From: Bacillota bacterium | Lineage (GTDB): Bacteria; Bacillota; Clostridia; Lachnospirales; Cellulosilyticaceae | Assembly: GCA_023393125.1 (NCBI GenBank) | Contig: JAEWMQ010000079.1 | Span: 1 to 15,527 of the forward strand | Direction: 5' to 3' | DNA length: 15,527 nt | Part shown: one piece after another, positions 1 through 6,223 of the stretch | Numbering within the stretch: the first letter of the stretch is position 1 | How the letters are laid out: each line of letters starts with the position of its first letter | The notes under the pieces: model-generated | Databases searched by the model: none | The model's input: only the letters and a program-made list of their open reading frames with translations | Told to the model about the DNA's origin: nothing | Made by a program: the position numbers and the translations under genes

Positions 1-822
1 TAGTTGCTTATGAATGCCTTCTAGCATCTCACTTTTACCGCCACCTGAAGCTCCCTCATGCATAATTACAATTTCATTATCATAAGGTGTAACTACTTTA
101 ACTGTAGAGGCATGAACTGTTACCCAGCCTTCATTTTCTCCAATGTTTAAGAGAACCCCATAGATACCTTTCTTTGCACTTGGGCCTGGATATAAATTAT
201 AAGAGAATAGCTCATGAACCTTTTCAAGTCTGTTATGAATAACCATTTGTTTTCCACCAAAATGCGTATGTCTAAAAGGTGGTGCAAGGAAGATAATAGC
301 TTTAGGTGAGAATTCTGGCTCAAGCTCATCAATGTTTAAGAAGCCTTGCAAATCTGCAAGCCCACAAGCAAAGAACCCTGCGTTAGCTGGTGCAATTAAA
401 AGGGCATCATAGCCATATTCACTTCCACCGGCTTTAAAAGGTAACACAATAAGGTTTTGCCTCTTAAGCCACTCAAAAGTTTCATTTCTTAGTCCATCAA
501 AGTTTTCACTATATACATCATCATATTTAGGTTTATCTGTATCATTCTGGTCAGCTACTAATAAACAATCTGGATCACGCCTTCTCATATAGTCATCTGG
601 ATAATTAACAACTACACCATTTTTACAACGTGTTACCGTTGCTTCAGTAACCATGCCATGCCCCTTCGTTTCATAGGCTACTTGAAACACATCTTCCTTT
701 GTATCTCCAAAAGATAAACTAACAAGCTCTTCCTTTGATTTTGGAAATGCAACATGGGGACTCCCCTCCAAAATATCTACAACGTACTCTGGTAAATTTA
801 ACTTACTCATTAATGCTTTCAT
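1..822 (-). CDS. DUF4914-type P-loop protein, N-terminal 274 residues (cut by window edge)
   Basis: The frame is open from the ATG at 822 to the left edge. The start is chosen because AAGGAAGGG lies about 8 nt upstream, and the ATG at 830 runs into a stop after three codons. The translation begins MKALMSKLNLPEYVVDILEG and reaches a phosphate-binding loop GASGGGKS at about residues 257-264, just before the window ends. A nucleotide-binding site so late in the chain, preceded by mixed alpha/beta sequence, fits my memory of the DUF4914 family: large proteins of roughly 600 residues with a PEP-carboxykinase-like P-loop fold and no established function. Known of the family: common in anaerobic Firmicutes. 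Inferred: cytoplasmic ATP- or GTP-binding enzyme. The gene lies 50 nt downstream of purE on the same strand and may be co-transcribed. The family name is from recall and the rest of the protein is not visible. Confidence 0.65.
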   Translation of the reverse strand, partial: MKALMSKLNLPEYVVDILEGSPHVAFPKSKEELVSLSFGDTKEDVFQVAYETKGHGMVTEATVTRCKNGVVVNYPDDYMRRRDPDCLLVADQNDTDKPKYDDVYSENFDGLRNETFEWLKRQNLIVLPFKAGGSEYGYDALLIAPANAGFFACGLADLQGFLNIDELEPEFSPKAIIFLAPPFRHTHFGGKQMVIHNRLEKVHELFSYNLYPGPSAKKGIYGVLLNIGENEGWVTVHASTVKVVTPYDNEIVIMHEGASGGGKSEMLEGIHKQL

Positions 823-872
823 GCTATCATCCCTTCCTTATTATATTAGTTGACTATCTCCTTCATTCTTCC

Positions 873-1376
873 TCACATCTTCCACCACATCTCAGTTTGC
901 AAACGTTCATCTTTATCTAGTATCTCTTTAACCATGTTATTCTTCATTTTCTCTAGTTTCTCAGCTATTTTCTCATCTGAGAGGCTTAGTATCTGTGCTG
1001 CTAAGATCCCTGCATTATCAGCTCCATCAATAGCAACTGTTGCAACGGGCACTCCCTTCGGCATTTGAACTGTAGATAATAAAGCATCCAGTCCTTCTAA
1101 GCTAGTAGACTTACAAGGTATTCCTATTACGGGTAAGGTGGTGTGAGCTGCTATCACCCCTGCTAAATGTGCCGCTTTTCCTGCTGCTGCAATAATAACA
1201 CCAAAATCATTACTTCTAGCTCCCTTTGCAAATGCACTGACTTGTTCTGGTGTACGGTGAGCACTCATGACATGAACTTCTATGGTAATCCCGAATCCCT
1301 TTAAGGTGGTGATTGCACCTTTTACTATGGGTAAATCACTGTCACTACCCATGATAATGGCAACTTTCTTACTCAT
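873..1376 (-). CDS. purE: N5-carboxyaminoimidazole ribonucleotide mutase PurE
   Basis: Class I PurE of 167 residues, the usual length. It moves the carboxylate of N5-CAIR to C4 to give CAIR in de novo purine synthesis, in the cytoplasm. Motifs seen: GSDSD at 10-14 (nucleotide phosphate binding), SAHRTP at 38-43 with the catalytic-region His, and AAGKAAHLAGV at 64-74, followed by LPVIGIPCKS and STVQMPKGVPVATVAI. This form with AAGKAAHLAGV is typical of clostridial and Thermotoga enzymes. The ATG at 1376 has AAAGGGTG about 7 nt upstream. The gene stands alone: no purK, purC or purF is next to it in the window, although in many Firmicutes purE leads the pur operon. An intrinsic terminator lies just upstream, between it and the DUF2294 gene, so it probably has its own promoter in the short gap. 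Confidence 0.95.
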   Translation of the reverse strand: MSKKVAIIMGSDSDLPIVKGAITTLKGFGITIEVHVMSAHRTPEQVSAFAKGARSNDFGVIIAAAGKAAHLAGVIAAHTTLPVIGIPCKSTSLEGLDALLSTVQMPKGVPVATVAIDGADNAGILAAQILSLSDEKIAEKLEKMKNNMVKEILDKDERLQTEMWWKM

Positions 1377-1411
1377 AAAAACACCCTTTCTTGTGTGATA
1401 ATAAAATAAAA

Positions 1412-1449
1412 AAGCCGATATCCTCAGAATAATTCTTGGATATCGGCTT
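1412..1449 (-). terminator. Intrinsic terminator of the DUF2294 gene
   Basis: A perfect 12-bp stem (1412-1423 pairing with 1438-1449, core GCCGATATCC) has a 14-nt loop. Read on the minus strand it is followed by TTTTTTATTTTATT. It sits 49 nt beyond the stop of the upstream minus-strand gene and 36 nt before purE, so it separates the two transcription units. Confidence 0.9.
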
Positions 1450-1497
1450 ACTTACAACTTAGCTAGGCTATTTTGCGTTGTCTTCCGCATTGATTAT

Positions 1498-1863
1498 TTA
1501 TTTTTTAGAGACTAATTCCTCTAAGTTAGTATCAGTAGTAATAATAATAATTTTTTCCCCAGTTTTGGTACTAATATCAGAATGGGTGCTAATCACGGCT
1601 ACATCAATAATATCATTAATTAATGTTTCCAAGTATTCTCTCCCACCTTCAAAAAGTGAAGTGCGCATCTTTTTAAATAACTCAATGCCCTGAGGATTAT
1701 CAGTGAGCTTTTGCTCTGAAGGGCTAAGAAAACCTATGAGTCTCACAATAATCATGTCATTAACTATATGTGTTCGAATGGCTTTAGGGCCTCTCCCCAT
1801 ATATTCAACTTCAAACTTGCTGACTGCTTCGCTAATCTTAGATTCTAACTGTCCTTTCGTCAT
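1498..1863 (-). CDS. DUF2294 family protein
   Basis: 121 residues, starting MTKGQLESKISEAVSKFEVE and containing YMGRGPKAIRTHIVNDMIIVRL and the C-terminal pattern VISTHSDISTKTGEKIIIITT. These are the hallmarks of the DUF2294 family, at its usual length of about 115-125. The family is widespread in Firmicutes and I know of no assigned biochemical function. It is soluble, with no signal peptide and no membrane segment, and mixed alpha/beta. The ATG at 1863 has a strong AGGGGGT Shine-Dalgarno about 7 nt upstream. It is transcribed alone: a good promoter is at 1890-1918 and a terminator at 1412-1449. The neighbours give no clue to its role. Confidence 0.85.
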   Translation of the reverse strand: MTKGQLESKISEAVSKFEVEYMGRGPKAIRTHIVNDMIIVRLIGFLSPSEQKLTDNPQGIELFKKMRTSLFEGGREYLETLINDIIDVAVISTHSDISTKTGEKIIIITTDTNLEELVSKK

Positions 1864-1889
1864 GCAACTACCCCCTGTTAATTATTCAT

Positions 1890-1918
1890 AATATATCAAT
1901 TCTCAGCTATATTGTCAA
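1890..1918 (-). promoter_or_regulatory. Sigma-A promoter of the DUF2294 gene
   Basis: On the minus strand TTGACA (1913-1918) and TATATT (1890-1895) are separated by exactly 17 bp. The -35 is consensus and the -10 differs at one base. The predicted start leaves a leader of about 20 nt that includes the Shine-Dalgarno. Confidence 0.8.
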
Positions 1919-1964
1919 CCAATTTTTAAATTCTTGAATAATCTAATATTAAAAAATTCATTTT

Positions 1965-2040
1965 TCAGTGTATTCAACTTTTATTCCTCTTTTATTAAAT
2001 ACGCCTTGTGATACATTGTTATTTTATCATAATACACTGA
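1965..2040. repeat. 10-bp perfect inverted repeat with 56-bp spacer in an otherwise gene-free stretch
   Basis: TCAGTGTATT at 1965-1974 is mirrored by AATACACTGA at 2031-2040. The surrounding gap (1864-2221) holds only this, the DUF2294 promoter, and the terminator at 2159-2203. A 26-codon frame on the minus strand (MRRRWLKS...) behind an AGG-rich stretch is too short and has no clear start spacing. The repeat could be a decayed mobile-element end pair or chance. I see no function. Confidence 0.35.
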
Positions 2041-2158
2041 TTTAAGCCACCTCCTCCTCATTCACTTAACCCATAACAAAGTAAATATATACCTAATAAA
2101 GTAGCTCCTTACCATTGCTACATACGCCTATGCCATTTCTAGAAATAGCTAAATAAAA

Positions 2159-2203
2159 AAGCCCATGAATTTCTATTAGAATCATCAGAAATTCATGGGG
2201 CTT
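2159..2203 (-). terminator. Intrinsic terminator of the wHTH/RHH gene
   Basis: Left arm 2159-2174 (core GCCCATGAATTTCT) pairs with 2187-2203. There is one extra G in the right arm. On the minus strand the stem is followed by a TTTTTTATTT tract. It begins 18 nt after the stop codon at 2222. Confidence 0.85.
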
Positions 2204-2221
2204 CTATCATTTATGTGCAAA

Positions 2222-2683
2222 CTAATTTAATTCATCAAGCTCTATCTTGAGTCTATCGATTAATTCTTGTGACGTTGCACTTAATCCTTTTTTAGTGAGC
2301 TGGATAATTGCTTCCTCAATGCTAGTGAAATTAAAACTCGTCTGATATATCTTTATCTTATTTAAGAGATCAGCAGGTAGTGGAATCTCAACTTTCTCAC
2401 ATTCTACTTTTTTCTCTACTTTCTTTTCTTCATACCACTCTGGTAAGCCTATGGCGCGGCCCTCTTCTATTTCTACAAATATTAATCTTGGCTTATTTCC
2501 TTTATCTAATCTAATATTACGCTCTAGTGTCTGTGACAAAGATTGAATAGGGTCTTTAGCTGTACTTGGAGCAACTAGCCTTCTTTCTTGTGCCAATTTT
2601 GCTAATTCTTTAGATTTAAGAGGTTTTTTGTACTCGGCTAAAAGCTGGGCTGCTGCTTGTTGTATTGTAACTGTCTTCTCCAT
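2222..2683 (-). CDS. Predicted DNA-binding protein: HARE-like winged helix plus C-terminal ribbon-helix-helix
   Basis: 153 residues from the chosen ATG. The frame extends seven codons further, to an ATG at 2704. I prefer 2683 because AAGAGG lies 6 nt before it, while the 2704 ATG has only an AGAAG about 13 nt away. Residues 1-75 (TIQQAAAQLLAEYKKPLKSK ... GNKPRLIFVEI) resemble a HARE-HTH-type winged helix: a helix ending in KPL, a second helix beginning SKELA, then a short basic wing. A charged Lys/Glu linker (EEKKVEKKVECEK) follows. The last 55 residues (VEIPLPADLLNKIKIY ... TSIEEAIIQLTKKGL) match the ribbon-helix-helix pattern: one beta-strand, helix, turn, helix. Inferred: a dimeric DNA-binding protein, perhaps an autoregulator. 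It has its own promoter and terminator. Directly upstream of that promoter is the 10.5-bp-phased CATC array, the most obvious candidate target. I cannot name a family for the full-length protein. Confidence 0.7.
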   Translation of the reverse strand: MEKTVTIQQAAAQLLAEYKKPLKSKELAKLAQERRLVAPSTAKDPIQSLSQTLERNIRLDKGNKPRLIFVEIEEGRAIGLPEWYEEKKVEKKVECEKVEIPLPADLLNKIKIYQTSFNFTSIEEAIIQLTKKGLSATSQELIDRLKIELDELN

Positions 2684-2724
2684 CATTTGCCTCTTATCTT
2701 CCATATAATTACTGTTTCTTCTTT

Positions 2725-2754
2725 ATTATAAGAGATATTTTGTTTCTTTATCAA
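2725..2754 (-). promoter_or_regulatory. Sigma-A promoter of the wHTH/RHH gene
   Basis: On the minus strand TTGATA (2749-2754) and a consensus TATAAT (2725-2730) are 18 bp apart. The expected start near 2718 gives a leader of about 35 nt to the ATG at 2683. The CATC array begins 19 bp upstream of the -35. Confidence 0.75.
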
Positions 2755-2772
2755 TACCATATATTTACATTC

Positions 2773-2891
2773 CATCAAATTTCTTTTATATTCATCTACT
2801 TGTCATCCATTTCCATCAAAACTTCATCTTGTGCACATCAATCTACATCACTTTTCATCATTAATTCATCATTTTGCATCACTTTTTAATC
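2773..2891. repeat. Helically phased direct-repeat array (CATC every 10-11 bp)
   Basis: CATC starts at 2773, 2793, 2804, 2814, 2825, 2836, 2846, 2856, 2867 and 2877. From 2793 on the intervals are 11, 10, 11, 11, 10, 10, 11 and 10: 84 bp over eight steps, exactly 10.5. The first copy is 20 bp (two turns) ahead, and a degenerate AATC follows at 2888, 11 bp on. The base after CATC is most often A; the rest of each unit is T-rich and not conserved. In the minus-strand sense it reads GATG upstream of the promoter at 2725-2754. A single-face protein-binding array is the simplest reading. The T-runs also suggest intrinsic curvature. Confidence 0.8.
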
Positions 2892-3063
2892 ACTTTATGA
2901 TTAATATTGATTTTCTAGGATTTTACATTTTTTATAATTTCCTTCTTACCCCTCTTATTTCTCTTCTACCTTTAGTATTATGATGACAACTAAGTCAATT
3001 TCTTATGCATTAACCTCTCAATACAGCTAAAATTAATCATCCTAGGTTCCTAAATTTAAGTAC

Positions 3064-3131
3064 GGTAAAACTTACACTTATATCAACTCATTTTTTCCAC
3101 TAAAAATAGGAGTACCTTAGGCACTCCTATT
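3064..3131. repeat. Short relic of the 5944-6217 cassette: upstream box plus hairpin without the gene
   Basis: Bases 3064-3086 (beginning GGTAAAACTT, ending CTTATATCAA) match 5944-5966 at 20 of 23 positions. Bases 3105-3131, a hairpin with arms AATAGGAGT and ACTCCTATT, match 6191-6217 at 25 of 27. In the 6-kb copy about 220 bp with a 50-codon gene lie between the two parts; here only 18 bp do. On the minus strand the hairpin is followed by TTTTTAG, so it can work as a terminator, but no gene runs into it from that side. The rest of the gene-free stretch 2892-3386 shows only the palindrome at 3203-3221 and the satP-like promoter region. Confidence 0.55.
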
Positions 3132-3202
3132 CTCTTATCTGATGTATTCTACTAATAAGTAAGTATGTATCGGTAGTAGCACTTCTTTCAAACCAAACTT
3201 TA

Positions 3203-3221
3203 GATTAATTTAGAATTAATC
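3203..3221. promoter_or_regulatory. Perfect 8-3-8 palindrome upstream of the acetate transporter
   Basis: GATTAATT, three bases, AATTAATC. It lies 165 bp before the transporter start and about 50 bp upstream of its best promoter candidate. Nearby, TATTTATATC occurs at 3240 and again at 3259. Either could be an operator. The low complexity of the region makes chance possible. Confidence 0.3.
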
Positions 3222-3273
3222 GTATTAAATCGAGTATTTTATTTATATCTAAACAATCTATTTATATCATATC

Positions 3274-3302
3274 TTGCACATTATTTGACTTATTTATATA
3301 AA
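3274..3302 (+). promoter_or_regulatory. Candidate promoter of the acetate transporter gene
   Basis: TTGCAC (3274-3279), 17 bp, TATAAA (3297-3302). TTGACT at 3285-3290 is an alternative -35, but it has no -10 at the right distance. The leader would be about 75 nt. The region is very AT-rich, so confidence is limited. Confidence 0.4.
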
Positions 3303-3386
3303 TATATTCTTTAGATTGTTTTTACTATACACACTAAACACATTTATGTTATCATAGGCAAGTATTTCATTTACAGGAGGATTATA

Positions 3387-3998
3387 ATGGCAAACGAAAC
3401 AAAAGTAAAAGTAGTAACAGCTGATCCATCGGCCCTAGGATTATTTGGACTTGCAATGATTACATTAGTTGCATCTTCACAAAAATTAGGCCTTACTTCA
3501 GGTGTATCATTCGTTTTACCATGGGCTATCTTTTTAGGAGCTAGTGCACAACTTTTGGCATGTATCAATGATTTCAAACATAACAATACCTTTGGCGCAA
3601 CAGCTTTTGGGGCTTATGCCTTCTTCTGGTATGCTATAGGCTTTACTTGGTTAATACAAAATGGTGTATTCGGCCCAGAACTTGCAGCTACTGTTGATAT
3701 AAAGCAATTAGGTTTTGCTTACTTAGGTTATTTAATTTTTACACTATTTATGACTATTGGTGCAATGGAAACTCATAAAGTACTCTTTACAATTTTTGTA
3801 CTTATTGATTTCTTATTCCTTGGATTATCGTTAACTTCATTTGGCATTATGGAGCACGCTACGCACCAACTTGCTGCTTACTCTGAGTTATTAATCGCAA
3901 TCGCATCATTCTATGGATGTGGCGCTGCTGTATTAAATACTCATTTTGGAAAGACCTTTTTACCAGTTGGAAAACCATTTGGTATATTTAAAAAATAA
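3387..3998 (+). CDS. Acetate uptake transporter, GPR1/FUN34/SatP (YaaH) family
   Basis: 203 residues, the usual size of bacterial SatP proteins. The N-terminal family signature appears as ADPSALGLFGLAMITL (residues 12-27), close to the NPAPLGL motif of the family. About six hydrophobic helices follow, with no signal peptide, and the chain ends in a short basic tail (PFGIFKK). Family knowledge: inner-membrane channels or proton-coupled carriers for acetate and succinate. Inferred: acetate or related short-chain acid movement, sensible in a fermentative anaerobe. ACAGGAGG lies 6 nt before the ATG. It is a single-gene unit between its own promoter region and a very strong terminator at 4007-4070. 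Asp and Ser replace Asn and Ala-Pro in the signature, so the substrate is not certain. Confidence 0.88.
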   Translation: MANETKVKVVTADPSALGLFGLAMITLVASSQKLGLTSGVSFVLPWAIFLGASAQLLACINDFKHNNTFGATAFGAYAFFWYAIGFTWLIQNGVFGPELAATVDIKQLGFAYLGYLIFTLFMTIGAMETHKVLFTIFVLIDFLFLGLSLTSFGIMEHATHQLAAYSELLIAIASFYGCGAAVLNTHFGKTFLPVGKPFGIFKK

Positions 3999-4006
3999 GT
4001 GTTTAT

Positions 4007-4070
4007 AAAAAAAGACTCTCTATAAGCAATGGGTATACAAAGTATACTTGCTTATAGAGAGTCTTTTTTT
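4007..4070. terminator. Bidirectional terminator between convergent genes
   Basis: A perfect 23-bp stem runs 4007-4029 with 4048-4070, from seven A to seven T around GACTCTCTATAAGCAA. The 18-nt apex itself contains GTATAC twice and can pair further. Poly-U follows the stem in either direction. It serves the acetate transporter (plus) and the flippase (minus), whose stops are 9 and 33 nt away. Confidence 0.93.
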
Positions 4071-4102
4071 ATTTCTTATCCTAATAATAGCTACATGCTA
4101 AT

Positions 4103-5746
4103 TTATACTCTTATAAAACGCTCCAATTTCTTACCACCTGGTAGTCCTTCTAAATCTGTTTTATTGATTGTACGGGTCCATATAGCTACGACAAAATATA
4201 CGACTATGGCAACTGGTATCACTACTAGCATACTCAGTTTTTCTTTGCCCACTAATGTATTTAGCGCTACATATAAGCCGTAAGAGATAGCACCCATAAT
4301 AACAGCGCATATAATCGGCTTTATGACCACTTGTTTCCACTCTAGCTTTATTGCAAAGTGACGGTATAGATAAATAAGATTTAAGATACCATAGATAGCA
4401 TAGCAAATGGTTGTACTGTAGATGACACCAAAAATATGGAACTGTGGTGTACGTATTAATATATAGTTAATGATCACCTTAACGATGCAGGCTAAAATAG
4501 CATGAATAGAAGCTCTTTTAGGCTCTCCCATAGCTTGTAATATAGCCGCACTAAGCTGAGCAATGGTAATAAAGATTAAGCTAATGGCACCTGCTGATAA
4601 GAGTTCTCCTCCAGTTGCTTCCTTTAATACAAGTCCGATAATAGGTTTTCCAAATAATAAGAAGGCTACAGCTGTAGGCGCTGCAATAATCATACCTAAC
4701 TTGAAAATCATTTTAATCTTTTCATTAATATCTTCTCTTTTATTTATAGCCACACTAGCTGCAATAGCTGGTATAGAAGCCGCTGCTAGTTGAACAATAA
4801 CAGAGATTGGAATATTAATGAATGTGTTATACTGAAAACCATATTGTCCTTTTAAGCTAGTAGCAATCTTGCCAATTTCTAAATGAGCTGCATCTACTAC
4901 TGGTACTGTTTCAATGAGTCCACTTGCTTTTAGCTGACTTAAGCTTTCAGGGAGTAAATTTGTAATCATACTTAAATCAATAAAGGTCATAATAGAAAAT
5001 ACACATGTACTAATGATAATAGGCAGCATAATAGCAAGTACTTGTTTTAAAATGACTCTATTACTTTCCTGGTGAAAGCTTTTTTGAGCTACTAAAATAG
5101 GTTTTCTCGCCTTTTTTGTCTTTACATACGTTACTACTAATGCTAAAAGTGCTGCTAAAGCACCTATAGAAGTTCCTAAAGTTGCACCGGTTACTGCGCT
5201 TAAAAGAGATTTTTCAATAAGGTAGTATGCTAGTATGACTGTAAATATAACATGAAAAATTTGCTCTATTACTTGTGAGGAAGCTGTTGGCACCATATTA
5301 TCAAGGCCCTGAAAATATCCCCTTAAACTGGCTACAACTGTCATAATTAAAATCGTTGGAACAAGTACTCTAATAGGCTGACCAACGTTTTCTCCATTAA
5401 AGAACAAGTCTGCAATCACATCCGCTCCTAAAACTACTACGACTGCTAATATCAAAGAGCAAATAAAGCCTGCCTTTAAAGTAACCTTAAAAATACGCTC
5501 TGCTTCTCTATGTTCTCCTATTGCCTCTCGTTCTGCAATAAGCTTAGAAAGTCCTGCTGGTATAGCTGTGGCTGTTAACGTTAAGATAATGATATACACC
5601 TGATAAGCTGAGGAATATAGTCCATTTCCTTCATCTCCAATAATATTAGTTAATGGAATCCTATATACCAGTCCAATAATTTTACTGAGCATGACACCAA
5701 TGCTTAAAATCATAGCCCCTTTTAATATATTTTGTTTTGTTTCCAT
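4103..5746 (-). CDS. MurJ/SpoVB-like lipid flippase (polysaccharide biosynthesis protein, YtgP type)
   Basis: 547 residues, about 14 predicted transmembrane helices, MOP exporter superfamily. The N-terminus (KGAMILSIGVMLSKIIGLVY, then RIPLTNIIGDEGNGLYSSAY) is the signature of the Firmicutes SpoVB/YtgP group. Length points to YtgP (Bacillus MurJ, about 544) rather than the shorter SpoVB. Known of the family: these proteins flip lipid-linked cell-wall or polysaccharide precursors across the cytoplasmic membrane; YtgP is a lipid II flippase, SpoVB acts in spore cortex formation. Which role applies here cannot be told from sequence alone. The ATG at 5746 has GAGGG 8 nt upstream. The gene is a single unit ending at the shared terminator at 4007-4070. 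Clostridia usually carry several paralogues of this type. Confidence 0.85.
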   Translation of the reverse strand: METKQNILKGAMILSIGVMLSKIIGLVYRIPLTNIIGDEGNGLYSSAYQVYIIILTLTATAIPAGLSKLIAEREAIGEHREAERIFKVTLKAGFICSLILAVVVVLGADVIADLFFNGENVGQPIRVLVPTILIMTVVASLRGYFQGLDNMVPTASSQVIEQIFHVIFTVILAYYLIEKSLLSAVTGATLGTSIGALAALLALVVTYVKTKKARKPILVAQKSFHQESNRVILKQVLAIMLPIIISTCVFSIMTFIDLSMITNLLPESLSQLKASGLIETVPVVDAAHLEIGKIATSLKGQYGFQYNTFINIPISVIVQLAAASIPAIAASVAINKREDINEKIKMIFKLGMIIAAPTAVAFLLFGKPIIGLVLKEATGGELLSAGAISLIFITIAQLSAAILQAMGEPKRASIHAILACIVKVIINYILIRTPQFHIFGVIYSTTICYAIYGILNLIYLYRHFAIKLEWKQVVIKPIICAVIMGAISYGLYVALNTLVGKEKLSMLVVIPVAIVVYFVVAIWTRTINKTDLEGLPGGKKLERFIRV

Positions 5747-5943
5747 ATTTTTCCCTCATTTTCTATGTAGCCGATTTTATTAAATCTAACCATGTCTATT
5801 TTCTATTATTTTCCTATCCATTATCTCACTTTATCATACTCCACACGCTCATAAAAGTAGATTTTATAAAGGCAGTACTGTTTAATCAATTATTATTACG
5901 CCAACTACTCATTTTACAGCTTTCCTATACGTAGTTTCCACAT

Positions 5944-5966
5944 GGTAAAATTTAAGCTTATATCAA
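5944..5966 (+). promoter_or_regulatory. Conserved box upstream of the 50-codon gene
   Basis: GGTAAAATTT...CTTATATCAA, repeated at 3064-3086 with 3 mismatches in 23. Its first ten bases fit the sigma-F -10 consensus GGNRANAMTW at 9 of 10 positions (10 of 10 in the other copy), but the -35 is poor (CTATA, 14 bp upstream). A forespore promoter is a guess. Conservation between the two copies is the firm part. Confidence 0.3.
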
Positions 5967-6018
5967 ACGCAAAAAAATCACAAACTACTCTTAACCCAAC
6001 TTAAAGGAGTGATAAGTC

Positions 6019-6171
6019 ATGGCAAAAGATAGCCAAATCGATAACAAAGAAGCACGTATGCGAAAATGTAACTATCAAACACCATTAACAGCAGAAAATC
6101 AAAATCATAATCCCAATGCAAAAAAACATTCTATTAAACGAGAAAGATTTCAAAGTCCTCATATCAATTAA
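6019..6171 (+). CDS. Small hydrophilic protein of unknown function (50 aa)
   Basis: The ATG at 6019 has an excellent AAAGGAGTG 7 nt upstream and opens a 50-codon frame ending in TAA, followed 19 nt later by a hairpin. The protein (MAKDSQIDNKEARMRKCNYQ ... ERFQSPHIN) is hydrophilic, rich in Lys, Arg, Asn and Gln, with one Cys and no hydrophobic segment. I do not recognise it. In size and composition it recalls minor small acid-soluble spore proteins, but no motif supports that. The upstream box and the downstream hairpin recur at 3064-3131 without the gene. It is convergent with the AraC-type gene, with which it shares the hairpin. Confidence 0.6.
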   Translation: MAKDSQIDNKEARMRKCNYQTPLTAENQNHNPNAKKHSIKRERFQSPHIN

Positions 6172-6190
6172 CCTGTTTTATTTTTCCCAA

Positions 6191-6217
6191 AATAGGAGTG
6201 TCTTAGGCACTCCTATT
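6191..6217. terminator. Shared terminator of the AraC-type gene and the small gene
   Basis: A perfect 10-bp stem (AATAGGAGTG at 6191-6200 with CACTCCTATT at 6208-6217) has a 7-nt loop. On the minus strand a TTTT run follows, 7 nt past the regulator's stop. On the plus strand the following sequence is AT-rich rather than pure T. Near-identical to the hairpin at 3105-3131. Confidence 0.75.
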
Positions 6218-6223
6218 ATATAT

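Noticed and set aside
850..1068. Plus-strand frames across purE and the gap beside it
   Set aside because: Hydrophobic low-complexity translations antisense to purE, without ribosome sites.
1975..2120. Minus-strand mini-frame MRRRWLKSVYYDKITMYHKA behind an AGGAGGAGG stretch
   Set aside because: Only 26 codons; the AGG stretch lies inside the frame rather than at a proper distance before the ATG, and a later GTG start would leave 18 codons. No terminator or conserved feature supports it.
2773..2891. CRISPR array or tandem-duplication minisatellite as an explanation of the CATC series
   Set aside because: The unit is about 10.5 bp, only four bases are kept, and there are no spacer-sized gaps or identical repeats, so neither fits.
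3064..3086. Calling the GGTAAAACTT box a sigma-F promoter
   Set aside because: The -10 fits, but no convincing -35 lies 14-16 bp upstream, and no gene follows this copy.
3371..3586. 71-codon minus-strand frame opposite the acetate transporter start
   Set aside because: It lies antisense to a clear family member with a strong ribosome site, and its sequence has no domain character. It is a shadow frame.
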